Below, in pieces: positions 7,637 to 14,746 of a stretch of DNA of 18,646 nucleotides; the first letter of the stretch is position 1, and each line of letters begins with the position of its first letter. The DNA comes from Eubacterium sp. CAG:841. Lineage in GTDB: Bacteria; Bacillota; Clostridia; Oscillospirales; CAG-272. A program made the position numbers and the translations under genes. The stretch lies in NCBI GenBank assembly GCA_000437375.1, contig FR898222.1:10335-28980 (forward strand), written 5' to 3'. The notes below the pieces were generated by a model. The model had not been told where the DNA came from. It saw nothing but the letters and a program-made list of their open reading frames with translations, and made no database searches.

Positions 7637-7879
7637 TTAGCCCTTATAATCGAACAGTCCCGAAATCTTCTGCGTGAGTGTCGGGAAGATGGTCGTGTTG
7701 AAGAGCGCATAGAGGCCGGCAAGGATAACACCGCCGATGACAACACCGATGATGATTTTGACACCGGTGTCGATGTAGCCTTCACCGGAGGTGGAAGCGA
7801 GGGCGGTCTTGGCGGAAATGACTGCCTTGTTCTTCATGGAAGCGAACTTGGATTTGATGTTGGAAAAAAACTTTTTCAT
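7637..7879 (-). CDS. Flp-like pilin (DUF6133-like)
   Basis: An 80-residue protein with a basic amphipathic leader (1-28), the motif SGEGY at 31-35, a hydrophobic helix at about 38-60, and a short polar tail. Size and layout match Flp-type major pilins of Tad systems, in which a prepilin peptidase cuts after a Gly just ahead of the helix. The leader is longer than in classical Flp proteins. The sequence also resembles small DUF6133/Maff2-type membrane proteins from Clostridia mobile elements, so a non-pilus membrane role cannot be excluded. The position directly before a prepilin peptidase supports the pilin call. The ATG at 7879 has an AGAAAGAGG ribosome site. Confidence 0.78.
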   Translation of the reverse strand: MKKFFSNIKSKFASMKNKAVISAKTALASTSGEGYIDTGVKIIIGVVIGGVILAGLYALFNTTIFPTLTQKISGLFDYKG

Positions 7880-7930
7880 ACTGAAATACCTCTTTCTTTT
7901 TCTTATGATTTTTTGTTTGATGATGGCAGA

Positions 7931-8311
7931 TTACATCTGCTGCATGGTCTGTGCGGGAGCTTCTGTCTGCTCCGTGGTCTGTTCGGTTGCGAGTTCCTGA
8001 TTGTAGGCTGCAACAATGGCTTTGCCGAGTTCGCCGCGTGCTTCCACCGTAATGGGGTGGAAGATGTCGTTGTACTTGGTTTCGCCGTTTGCGTCCTTAT
8101 ACGGAATCGCGGGCATGGATACGAAGGTGCCGTTTTCGTTCTGGAAGAGCTTGATGCCGTGAACCGCGAAATCGCCGATGGTCATGCTTGCCACCGCGCG
8201 AAGACTCTTGCCCGGATCATCAAAGGTCTTGTCGATGTGGACCTCGTATGCGGGCTTTTTCTGCTTCTGCTCACCAGCGGGAGCAGAGCTGCCTTTCTTT
8301 CCTGTTGCCAT
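7931..8311 (-). CDS. spoVG: SpoVG-family regulatory protein
   Basis: A 126-residue protein whose core (about 22-100) matches SpoVG. LRAVASMTIGDFAVHGIK lies at 37-54, a strand FVSMP follows at 63-67, and NDIFHPIT at 81-88 corresponds to the family's YRDIAHPI. SpoVG proteins bind DNA or RNA and modulate septation, capsule and virulence genes in Firmicutes. Here the core has a basic N-terminal extension and a Gln/Thr-rich C-terminal tail. The ATG at 8311 has GGAGG upstream. It lies after a terminator and directly ahead of the pilin, so it is the first gene of the pilin transcript and a candidate regulator of it. It may also be carried to manipulate host regulation. Confidence 0.88.
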   Translation of the reverse strand: MATGKKGSSAPAGEQKQKKPAYEVHIDKTFDDPGKSLRAVASMTIGDFAVHGIKLFQNENGTFVSMPAIPYKDANGETKYNDIFHPITVEARGELGKAIVAAYNQELATEQTTEQTEAPAQTMQQM

Positions 8312-8343
8312 GGGTGTCCTCCTTTCTTTTTGAGATATCTATA

Positions 8344-8378
8344 TAAAAAGCCGGAGGCGGTTTCCCGTCATCCGGCTT
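8344..8378 (-). terminator. Rho-independent terminator after the YodL/DUF3846 gene
   Basis: On the minus strand an 8-bp GC-rich outer stem (8371-8378 with 8348-8355) encloses a small CGG-GAAA-CCG inner hairpin and runs into five Ts. It separates the accessory-gene transcript from spoVG. Confidence 0.85.
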
Positions 8379-8386
8379 GATTCCGT

Positions 8387-9259
8387 TCACCATGGGGAGA
8401 ACGAGAATCGAATGCTTGCTTCGACTTCCTCGGGGCTGATATCCTCGGGTTCTGCAAACATTTCTTTGTATTTTTGTACCTGTCCCTCGGTCAGACCGCA
8501 AAATTCGCCGTCTGTGTCCTCACCGACAATGTACATCGGTCCGGCAATAACATCGCCGTAAAGAGTGCGGTTGCCCTCCATGCCTTTCAGTTTGGCTTCC
8601 TGATTGCACACGATGACTGCGCTGTCATCGAAGGGAGCAACGACCTGCATCAGTGCGTCTTCGCCGCACCTACTGACCGCACGCTGCCAATGGCTCAGAT
8701 CATCGATGATTCTTGTTTCAGCGGGCGTCTTGCCGGGAAGGATCATCAAGGCACGCAAACCGTCCATGTCCTCACACTCGGAGGTGTCAAAGTTTTCGCA
8801 CTTCACCCAACCGAACGAATCACAGAAGTGACAGCCGGTTTCAACCAGCGTGATGTGCTGTCCTTCGAGGATGTGCGGTGTGAACGGTCTGCCACAGTCG
8901 ATACTGTCGTGAACCTCACGGTCATAGGCTTCTTTTGTGGCAATCCAATATTCCTCTCCGACCTCACCGTTTGAGCCGAGATAATCGACCCGCCCGTACA
9001 TTTCGGGAATGTCGCCGAGGACCTCGACTACATCCGACACCGACAGAGAATGCCCCTGAAAGGTACCGATGTACGGCTCGCGGTATCCGTTGAAAATGTG
9101 ATAGATATCATCAAGATCCCTTGCTTTCACATCGCCATGGAAAACGCACTTGTATTCGGAAGCGTGAACACCGCCGTGCCGTTCGGTCTGCTCGTAATTT
9201 TCGAACTTGACACGGCGCGTATCCTTATCCGAATCCAATTGATAGATTCTGATCCTCAT
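8387..9259 (-). CDS. YodL domain and DUF3846 domain protein
   Basis: A 290-residue soluble protein made of two accessory domains. The N-terminal YodL domain (about 1-155) shows GHSLSVSDVVEV at 69-80 and the closing CDSFGW at 146-151. The C-terminal DUF3846 domain (about 168-270) shows VVAPFDDSAVIVCNQEAKL at 206-224 and a GLTEGQVQKYKEMF helix near its end. Both domains recur in mobile elements and phages of Firmicutes and have no settled biochemistry. The ATG at 9259 overlaps the stop of the DUF3849 gene (ATGA). It is the last gene before a terminator. Confidence 0.85.
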   Translation of the reverse strand: MRIRIYQLDSDKDTRRVKFENYEQTERHGGVHASEYKCVFHGDVKARDLDDIYHIFNGYREPYIGTFQGHSLSVSDVVEVLGDIPEMYGRVDYLGSNGEVGEEYWIATKEAYDREVHDSIDCGRPFTPHILEGQHITLVETGCHFCDSFGWVKCENFDTSECEDMDGLRALMILPGKTPAETRIIDDLSHWQRAVSRCGEDALMQVVAPFDDSAVIVCNQEAKLKGMEGNRTLYGDVIAGPMYIVGEDTDGEFCGLTEGQVQKYKEMFAEPEDISPEEVEASIRFSFSPW

Positions 9260-9966
9260 GACAGCACCATACCTTCGTCTTCGCCCGCACGGATTTCCTC
9301 CAGCTTCTGTGTTGCCCACTCGGGGAGCTTGCTTTCATCGGCAATACCGAGAAATTCGTCCCGATAGAAGTGGGTATGCTCGTCATCCTTGAGAAATCTT
9401 CCGAACACCTTCCGTCCGATGTTGGATTCATCGCAGCCGTTGCCCGAGGTGGCATAGAACAGCTGATAGTCCCCGTGTTTGTAGTCCTCATGGAGGAGAA
9501 ACGGATTGAGGATCAGCAGCTGATGCTCGTAATTGTCGTGATTGCTTCCGGGCAGGCAGTCGCCGACACCGTATTGATGAAGCACATCGGAGAGATACTG
9601 CCTGTAATCCGTAATCAGCCCGTTGACGATTTCGGGATGGCTGCCCACCGAGAACTCATAGTTGCGCCGATCCTTCGGGATATAGATTCCGTCAGCCCAC
9701 TCCTTGTTTGCGGGGCGGAATCTGCCGTCGTCCATGTGTTCCTTTACCGTGTTGGCAAGTACCCATGTGAGGCGGTCGGTGCCGTATTCCTCTGCAAGAG
9801 GCGGGATGATACCGTCCTTGAGATGCATGCCGTCAAAATTCTCGGCAAGCGCTTTTTCAATGGCATTCTTACAGCGGATATTCTCCTTGAAGGAGTTCCG
9901 CCACAGCATGACATCATCTTGTCGGCGGGCGGTGTCAAGCGAATCATAGTAGAGCGGAAGCGGCAT
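9256..9966 (-). CDS. DUF3849 family protein
   Basis: A 236-residue soluble protein resembling DUF3849 proteins of Clostridia mobile elements. Typical blocks are an N-terminal YYDSLDTARR-LWRNS region, NFDGMHLKD at about 44-52, WVLANTV, and a C-terminal domain ending in LPEWATQKLEEI. I chose the ATG at 9966, which touches the preceding stop (TGATG) and has GGAGG seven bases upstream; a GTG at 9969 is one codon longer. The function is unknown. It belongs to an overlapping run with the AbrB-like gene before it and the YodL/DUF3846 gene after it. Confidence 0.83.
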   Translation of the reverse strand: MPLPLYYDSLDTARRQDDVMLWRNSFKENIRCKNAIEKALAENFDGMHLKDGIIPPLAEEYGTDRLTWVLANTVKEHMDDGRFRPANKEWADGIYIPKDRRNYEFSVGSHPEIVNGLITDYRQYLSDVLHQYGVGDCLPGSNHDNYEHQLLILNPFLLHEDYKHGDYQLFYATSGNGCDESNIGRKVFGRFLKDDEHTHFYRDEFLGIADESKLPEWATQKLEEIRAGEDEGMVLS

Positions 9967-10244
9967 CACTCCACCTCCGCTTCACGGAGCAGTTTTCTTG
10001 TGAGGAAATTGAATGCCGCACGCTGTTCGGCGGGTTTGAGGCTTTCAAGGACATCAAAGAGTGAGGTTTCATGCGTTCTGTTATTTTTTCCGCAATCGCA
10101 GATGGATTCCTTGCGCAAAAGCAGAGCGCCGTCCTTCTGCTTTTCAACCGAGACAAGCGTTCCGGTGTTCCAGCCTTCTCGGATGCGGATATCGAACGGA
10201 ATGGTGACACTGCCTTTGGTGGTGACAAATCTGTATGTTTTCAT
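9966..10244 (-). CDS. AbrB/SpoVT-type DNA-binding regulator
   Basis: A 92-residue protein with a swapped-hairpin AbrB-type domain at about 9-45 (GSVTIPFDIR, then TLVSVEKQKDGALLLRK). A CDC cysteine pair follows at 49-51, and then a helical C-terminal half. AbrB-type proteins bind DNA as dimers and often act as transition-state regulators or antitoxins. No toxin gene lies beside it, so a transcriptional regulator of the element is more likely. The ATG at 10244 has an AGAAGGA ribosome site, and the stop touches the start of the DUF3849 gene. Confidence 0.78.
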   Translation of the reverse strand: MKTYRFVTTKGSVTIPFDIRIREGWNTGTLVSVEKQKDGALLLRKESICDCGKNNRTHETSLFDVLESLKPAEQRAAFNFLTRKLLREAEVE

Positions 10245-10279
10245 TTTTGGATTCCTTCTTTCTGTATTTTTAATTCGGG

Positions 10280-11326
10280 TTACATCGTAAGACCGAGACC
10301 TTGGCTCGGAAAATCTCCGCCCATAAAAGCGGCAAGGGTGCGGGTGTCCCCCATAAAATTCGGGTAGTTTTCATCGTTCAGGGCAATATATCCGTCCTCA
10401 CCGAGCGCAATCGGCTCGTTTGTGATGACAGAACCGCCGTGATTGACCCTTACCTTTGACTCCAGAGAGGCAAAGCCGTCACCGTCATCACGCTCCCGCA
10501 GGTGATAAAGGTACATTCCTTCGGGAATCTCATCCTCGGTCAGGCGTTCGTCGGTAAAGAGCGCCGGCTTTCCGCAGACTTCGATGCATTCGTATTCATC
10601 GTAATCGGTGTGGATATACCGTGTCCCGGTCTTGTTCTTTGCCATGCCGAGATCGCAGAAGTCATATTTCCACACGGAGGCGGCGTATTCAACGGATTCC
10701 ACCTCGCCTTCGGGGTAGTATTCCTTGATTTCGTCACCGTTTTCGTAAACACGGCGACCGCACCCCTCGCCGAGATCTTCATTTGCCCATTCGTGTTCGA
10801 TGGTAATGTCGGGATACCTGCGGGCAAGCGCTTCTATGACGGGCTTGGGTTCCGCCCATGCGGTCTGAAACCAGATACAATCATCCGGCATGGAGGCAGG
10901 TTCATATCCGTCATACCCGTAAGCATTCCATTTGGTACCCCAATTTGCATAGCACCAGTCGTACCAGGTGGCTGCGCCATATTGCCGCAGGTTATTCCAC
11001 GCCTGCTTGCCAAGCGCGAAATCCTCATGATTGATGTCTGTCCGCACTTTGAGAAAGCGCTGCTCGCTTGCAACCGGAATATCCGACAGATGTTCCGTGT
11101 TGATCGTTCCGCCGAGCGTATACACATCGATGAAATCCTTATAAGCCGCAAGTCCCGCCTGTGTGCGACTGCTTGCTTCCAGGTCAAGACCCGGCGGCAT
11201 CGGAATGATCTTATTGAAATCCACCGAGTGAAGACCGTATTCATCGTCCTTGATGTCCTCAAGCATCTGACGGATTTTTGTTTTGTCGCCCTCAAAAGAG
11301 AGGATATTGATCACATGATTCGGCAT
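10280..11326 (-). CDS. Api92-like ferredoxin-fold and LPD28-like protein
   Basis: A 348-residue soluble acidic protein. The N-terminus (MPNHVINILSFEGD) and the following YANWGTKWNAY region match the Api92-like/DUF1281 ferredoxin-fold domain found in phage and element proteins. The C-terminal part (about 235-340) carries IEVCGKPALF, IPEGMYLYHLR and NHGGSVITNEPI, which resembles LPD28, a domain associated with large polyvalent proteins delivered with mobile DNA. The biochemical function is unknown. The ATG at 11326 has a strong GGAGGTGG site, 12 bases after the small Cys-rich gene. Confidence 0.8.
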   Translation of the reverse strand: MPNHVINILSFEGDKTKIRQMLEDIKDDEYGLHSVDFNKIIPMPPGLDLEASSRTQAGLAAYKDFIDVYTLGGTINTEHLSDIPVASEQRFLKVRTDINHEDFALGKQAWNNLRQYGAATWYDWCYANWGTKWNAYGYDGYEPASMPDDCIWFQTAWAEPKPVIEALARRYPDITIEHEWANEDLGEGCGRRVYENGDEIKEYYPEGEVESVEYAASVWKYDFCDLGMAKNKTGTRYIHTDYDEYECIEVCGKPALFTDERLTEDEIPEGMYLYHLRERDDGDGFASLESKVRVNHGGSVITNEPIALGEDGYIALNDENYPNFMGDTRTLAAFMGGDFPSQGLGLTM

Positions 11327-11338
11327 AGACCACCTCCG

Positions 11339-11569
11339 TCAGTCCTGCGTGCAGATGCCGTGCCGTTTGCAATAGTGGCGGCACTGCTCGCAGGGAGTAT
11401 CGCAGACGGTATCGTGCATTTCTTCTTCCGGCATCTCGTCATCATCCTCGATCAGAATGTGGATAGCGCCGTCCTCGAAGTAGGACAGCACACCGGTGTC
11501 CTCATCGATGTCATACTTTTCGATGACATCCTCCGGCAGAAGCACTTTGATATTCAGTTTCCTTTCCAT
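11339..11569 (-). CDS. Small protein with AbrB-like N-terminus and cysteine cluster
   Basis: A 76-residue protein not firmly recognised. The first 40 residues (IKVLLPEDVIEKYDID, then YFEDGAIHIL) look like a single AbrB-type strand-turn-strand unit. A very acidic linker follows at 41-50, and then five cysteines at 56, 60, 63, 67 and 73 that could bind zinc or an iron-sulfur cluster. The ATG at 11569 lies inside the end of the adenine methyltransferase gene (16-base overlap), with GAAAGGAAA as ribosome site. The overlap suggests translational coupling to the methyltransferase. A regulator is possible but unproven. Confidence 0.75.
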   Translation of the reverse strand: MERKLNIKVLLPEDVIEKYDIDEDTGVLSYFEDGAIHILIEDDDEMPEEEMHDTVCDTPCEQCRHYCKRHGICTQD

Positions 11570-12420
11570 ACAATTTTCCTTTCTTTCAGTATTTTTTCGC
11601 TGATGGAGTCATCGTCGAACAGCGTGAGCTGCTTGGCGTTCCATCCTTCTTCATAGGTGTCATAATTGGAGATAAACAGTTCGGGATACTGTTTTCCCGC
11701 GTCGTAACGCTGCGCGATATTCGAGAGTCTTGTGGTGCTCTCGATCATGATGCCGTCCCGCGAATACAGCTCACGGATTTCCGGGCAGTCGTTGTAGGAG
11801 AGCAAAAACCTGCCCTGAATCCGCATGAGTGCATCCCGCAGTCTGACATGATCCGCTTTTGTGAAGCCCACTTCTTCGTAATAGTCTTCCGTTTCAAAGT
11901 AAGGAGGATCAAGATAGAAGATCGTGTTCGGACGGTCATATTGGGCAATGAGCTTTTCAAAGTCCTTGTTTTCGATGACAACCGTCTGCAGTCGTTCCGA
12001 CGCTTTGTGAATGATGGGAAAGTTGTTCCAGATGTTGTGAGGCTGACCTCCGAAGGAGTCAAGCCCCGAAGCGTAACTCTCCCGAATAACCTGATAAAAG
12101 AATGCGGCGCGTTTGATATCCGGTATCCTGGTATCGCTGTGGAGCAGATCGCGGATATAGTCAAAGTCCCTGCGGGAATTAAGCGAATACCGCAGTTCCT
12201 CGCAAAGCTCGTCGGGGTGGTCGCGCACACAGCGGTAAAGGTTCACAAGCGTTCCGTTGAAATCGTTGTAAACCTCAAATTTGCTCGGGCGCTTATGAAA
12301 CAGTACCCATCCGCCACCGCCGAACACCTCGACATACCGGTCGCACCGCTCGTCAAGCCGGGCGACAATGGCATCCCGAAGTGCCTTCTTGCCGCCAACC
12401 CATGACATAAAGCTGTTCAT
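11554..12420 (-). CDS. D12-class (Dam-type) adenine-N6 DNA methyltransferase
   Basis: A 288-residue protein with the order of motifs seen in Dam-type (alpha) N6-adenine methyltransferases: WVGGKKAL at 7-14, SAM-binding motif I EVFGGGGWVLF at 31-41, and catalytic motif IV DPPY at 171-174 followed by an aromatic residue. It would transfer a methyl group from SAM to adenine; the target site (GATC is common in this class) cannot be read from sequence. The ATG at 12420 has GAGGAAAC upstream; longer frames run into the terminator. No cognate endonuclease is present, so it is an orphan enzyme, probably for protection from host restriction. Confidence 0.92.
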   Translation of the reverse strand: MNSFMSWVGGKKALRDAIVARLDERCDRYVEVFGGGGWVLFHKRPSKFEVYNDFNGTLVNLYRCVRDHPDELCEELRYSLNSRRDFDYIRDLLHSDTRIPDIKRAAFFYQVIRESYASGLDSFGGQPHNIWNNFPIIHKASERLQTVVIENKDFEKLIAQYDRPNTIFYLDPPYFETEDYYEEVGFTKADHVRLRDALMRIQGRFLLSYNDCPEIRELYSRDGIMIESTTRLSNIAQRYDAGKQYPELFISNYDTYEEGWNAKQLTLFDDDSISEKILKERKIVWKGN

Positions 12421-12424
12421 GTTT

Positions 12425-12438
12425 CCTCGTTTCCGAGG
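12425..12438 (-). promoter_or_regulatory. Small GAAA-loop hairpin covering the methyltransferase ribosome site
   Basis: On the minus strand the leader CCTCG-GAAA-CGAGG forms a perfect 5-bp stem with a GNRA-type loop. Its 3' arm contains part of the GAGGA ribosome site of the adenine methyltransferase gene, whose ATG follows four bases later. It could dampen translation initiation; this is inferred from sequence only. Confidence 0.4.
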
Positions 12439-12446
12439 CTGTACAC

Positions 12447-12483
12447 AAAAAGAGGGCTGTAATGCCTTTTTGCATAACAGCCC
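12447..12483 (-). terminator. Rho-independent terminator after the metK/DUF3789 unit
   Basis: A 7-bp stem (12477-12483 with 12454-12460), one T-T mismatch and a further 4-bp stem close a six-base A-rich loop. On the minus strand the hairpin is followed by TCTTTTT. It separates the cytosine methyltransferase/metK transcript from the adenine methyltransferase. Confidence 0.8.
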
Positions 12484-12493
12484 CAAAGTTTCG

Positions 12494-12577
12494 TTATTTA
12501 TTGATTTGGAAGAGACACATGCCGACCATGCCGACCGTGCCTCCGAGCATCAGCCCGAGCAGAAATAGCCACCACAT
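12494..12577 (-). CDS. DUF3789-like single-helix membrane micro-protein
   Basis: A 27-residue protein that is almost entirely one hydrophobic, Gly-rich helix ending in MCLFQINK. It resembles the very short DUF3789 proteins of Clostridia mobile elements. A GGAAG ribosome site lies eight bases before this ATG; an in-frame ATG at 12592 would give 32 residues and overlap the end of metK. It sits between the metK stop and a terminator. Size, hydrophobicity and position support a real gene, but the function is unknown. Confidence 0.65.
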   Translation of the reverse strand: MWWLFLLGLMLGGTVGMVGMCLFQINK

Positions 12578-12582
12578 CTGCG

Positions 12583-13617
12583 TCACTTCCATCTGCCGGT
12601 GCGGTTGTACTTGTTGTAGAAGTGGCAACCCTCGGCAATCGTTTCGTAGTCGGCATGAAGCAGATCCAGCTCGCGGATGATCCCTGCGGGTGTGAGATCG
12701 TAGGTGTTTGCCACATAGTCAAACAGCTCCATGTCGGCATCGTTGCGGATGGAGAGTGAGACAGGCTGACTCATACCGATGGCATAGCCGATCTGAATCT
12801 CGCACCATTCAAGGTCGAATTTTTCAAGCAGGTCACAGGCGATTTTATGTGCCATATACGACGCCGAACGGTCGACCTTGCTCGGGTCCTTTCCCGAAAA
12901 CGCACCGCCTCCGACACGGCAGAATCCGCCGTACTGGTCGCAGACGATCTTTCGCCCGGTCAGCCCGCAATCGGCTTCCGCACCGCCTACCGTCCATGTT
13001 CCCGCAGGGTTGATGATCCAATCGTCACAGACACATTCATCGCCGACGAGCGCAAGGACATAGTGCTGAACTTCATCAAGATCGCATCCTTCCTTGTGAC
13101 AGACACTGACCACCACCGTGACGATCTCTCCGGTGTCAAGGTCAATGGTAACCTGCGTTTTGGCATCGCCCTTCAGAATGGTGTCGGGATTGTTGTCCGC
13201 ATCATCCTCCAGGGCGGCAATGATGCGGTTTGCCACATCAAAGGCATAGGGGAGGCGGCTTGCGGTTTCTCTTGTGGCGTAGCCGAACATGATGCCCTGA
13301 TCTCCGGCACCGATGTCCTCATCCGAGAGAACCGCACGGTTGATCTCAGGCGATTGCTCACTGATCAGGTTGATGATCTTATCTGCCCGATAGCCGAGCT
13401 TCTTTGCCACACGGCGGACGATCTGGTCGTAGTTGATGTCCGCTTTCGATGTGATCTCACCGCCGAGAACGACGGTATTACCTTTGACCATGGTTTCGAT
13501 CCCGCAGTGACTCTGTCTGTCCTGCTTTAAGCACTCGGTCAGAATGGCATCGCTGATCTGGTCGGCATACTTGTCCGGGTGGTACTTACTGACCGCCTCG
13601 GTACTGAATAATCTCAT
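12583..13617 (-). CDS. metK: S-adenosylmethionine synthetase (element-borne)
   Basis: A 344-residue enzyme that makes SAM from methionine and ATP. Diagnostic blocks are the N-terminal VSKYHPDKYADQISDA at 9-24, GAGDQGIMFGYA at 103-114 and the phosphate-binding GGGAFSGKDPSKVDRSASY at 236-254. It is shorter than typical chromosomal MetK (about 380-400 residues), and the canonical SEGHPDK becomes SKYHPDK, pointing to a divergent accessory version. The ATG overlaps the stop of the cytosine methyltransferase gene (ATGA) with CGGAGGAAAC upstream, so the two are translationally coupled. An adenine methyltransferase lies just downstream, so the enzyme is well placed to feed both. Confidence 0.95.
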   Translation of the reverse strand: MRLFSTEAVSKYHPDKYADQISDAILTECLKQDRQSHCGIETMVKGNTVVLGGEITSKADINYDQIVRRVAKKLGYRADKIINLISEQSPEINRAVLSDEDIGAGDQGIMFGYATRETASRLPYAFDVANRIIAALEDDADNNPDTILKGDAKTQVTIDLDTGEIVTVVVSVCHKEGCDLDEVQHYVLALVGDECVCDDWIINPAGTWTVGGAEADCGLTGRKIVCDQYGGFCRVGGGAFSGKDPSKVDRSASYMAHKIACDLLEKFDLEWCEIQIGYAIGMSQPVSLSIRNDADMELFDYVANTYDLTPAGIIRELDLLHADYETIAEGCHFYNKYNRTGRWK

Positions 13618-14735
13618 GTTGTTTCCTCCGTTTCATTTGGTAATTGATTGATTTCCCAAGCGAGCTTTTGTGCAATCGCCGTTACGACATTGGTGGTAAC
13701 CGAGTTGCCCGCCATTTTGTAGAGCTGAGAGTCGCTGATCCCGTTGTCGGCAAGAGTCTGAAACTGATTGTCGGCAAAGCCCTGTAAGCGGAAGCATTCT
13801 ATCGGCATCAGCCGTCGTATGATGCCGTTCAGCAGAATAACGCCGTGTACATCCTGTGTCGTCAGCGCATACATCGGCTCATCGGGACCTTTGAACCGTC
13901 TGCCGCATTGCCTGACTTTGAGTCTTTCCGGTGTCAGGATGGCTCTTGCGCCGGTGATGAGAACGCCGGAATGCTCGCCTTTGCGATTGCTTATACCCGA
14001 ATCCTGTCTTGCGGTGATACATCGGGCGAGAGGCGTGAGCTTCGGGTTTTCGTTCATATCGATAAGATACAGCCCGGTCTTTGCCCCTTGTCCGCCTCCC
14101 TGACTCATTAAACATACGGCGGCTCCATCGGGGGAATATACACGCTGACCTTGGCGTCCGGGAATAAGCTGCTTAAGATTTGAATATGTGCTTTCTCGGA
14201 CAGGATATATTTTGCCGGACAGTCTGCTATCAAGATATCCGACAATGTACACTCGCTTCCGATCTTGGGGGACACCGAAGTTTGCGCTGTTAACAACACA
14301 CCATTCAAGAGAATACCCCAGTTGCCCAAGCGCGGTGAGGATAGCGAGGAAAGTTTGCCCCCCTTCGTGAGTGAGTAGCCCCGGCACGTTCTCAAGCAGA
14401 AGATATTTAGGGTGCCGGGCTTCAGCCAATCGGCAGATTTCATGAAAGAGCGTGCCTCTTTCATCAGCAAATCCAAGTCGTTGCCCTGCGACAGAAAAAG
14501 GCTGACAAGGGAAGCCGCCGCAGATAAGGTCGAAGTCGGGCATGTCTGCGGGGTTGATGTTTCTTGCGTCATCGCAAAAGTATTCTCCTTCCGTTCCGTA
14601 GAGTAACCGATAGGCTTTCTGCGCGTGTTTATCTTTTTCGCACCAGCCGACCGGCATAAAAAAATCGCCGGCATTCGTGAGTCCCGTGCGGAACCCGCCG
14701 ATACCGGCGAACATATCCAGATATTTGATTTTCAA
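13614..14735 (-). CDS. DNA (cytosine-5)-methyltransferase
   Basis: A 373-residue C5-cytosine methyltransferase with all main motifs: I (DMFAGIGGF, 7-15), IV with the catalytic Cys (GGFPCQPFS, Cys77), VI (ENVPG, 115-119), VIII (QDRKRVYIVG, 157-166), IX (RRLMPIECFRLQGF) and X (QLYKMAGNSVT) near the C-terminus. The target recognition region lies between VIII and IX, and the target site is unknown. The start appears to be the TTG at 14735, since an in-frame stop lies three codons upstream and the next ATG falls inside motif I. The ribosome site is weak and distant, so it probably relies on coupling to the gene before it. No endonuclease partner is visible. Confidence 0.93.
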   Translation of the reverse strand: MKIKYLDMFAGIGGFRTGLTNAGDFFMPVGWCEKDKHAQKAYRLLYGTEGEYFCDDARNINPADMPDFDLICGGFPCQPFSVAGQRLGFADERGTLFHEICRLAEARHPKYLLLENVPGLLTHEGGQTFLAILTALGQLGYSLEWCVVNSANFGVPQDRKRVYIVGYLDSRLSGKIYPVRESTYSNLKQLIPGRQGQRVYSPDGAAVCLMSQGGGQGAKTGLYLIDMNENPKLTPLARCITARQDSGISNRKGEHSGVLITGARAILTPERLKVRQCGRRFKGPDEPMYALTTQDVHGVILLNGIIRRLMPIECFRLQGFADNQFQTLADNGISDSQLYKMAGNSVTTNVVTAIAQKLAWEINQLPNETEETT

Positions 14736-14746
14736 ATGATTTTACA

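Noticed and set aside
8312..8345. Promoter for spoVG just after the terminator
   Set aside because: A TATA-like stretch is present but no acceptable -35 lies at the right distance, so I do not call it.
9966..10244. AbrB-like gene as the antitoxin of a toxin-antitoxin pair
   Set aside because: The neighbour (DUF3849) does not resemble a toxin, and the only toxin-like sequence is a remnant more than 3 kb away.
10502..11656. Long plus-strand open frame (384 codons) opposite the Api92-like and small Cys-rich genes
   Set aside because: It is antisense to genes with recognisable domains and good ribosome sites, has no ribosome site of its own, and its translation shows no known motif.
14108..14674. 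Second minus-strand frame (188 codons) inside the cytosine methyltransferase gene
   Set aside because: It is a shadow frame with no motifs; the overlapping frame holds all methyltransferase motifs without interruption.
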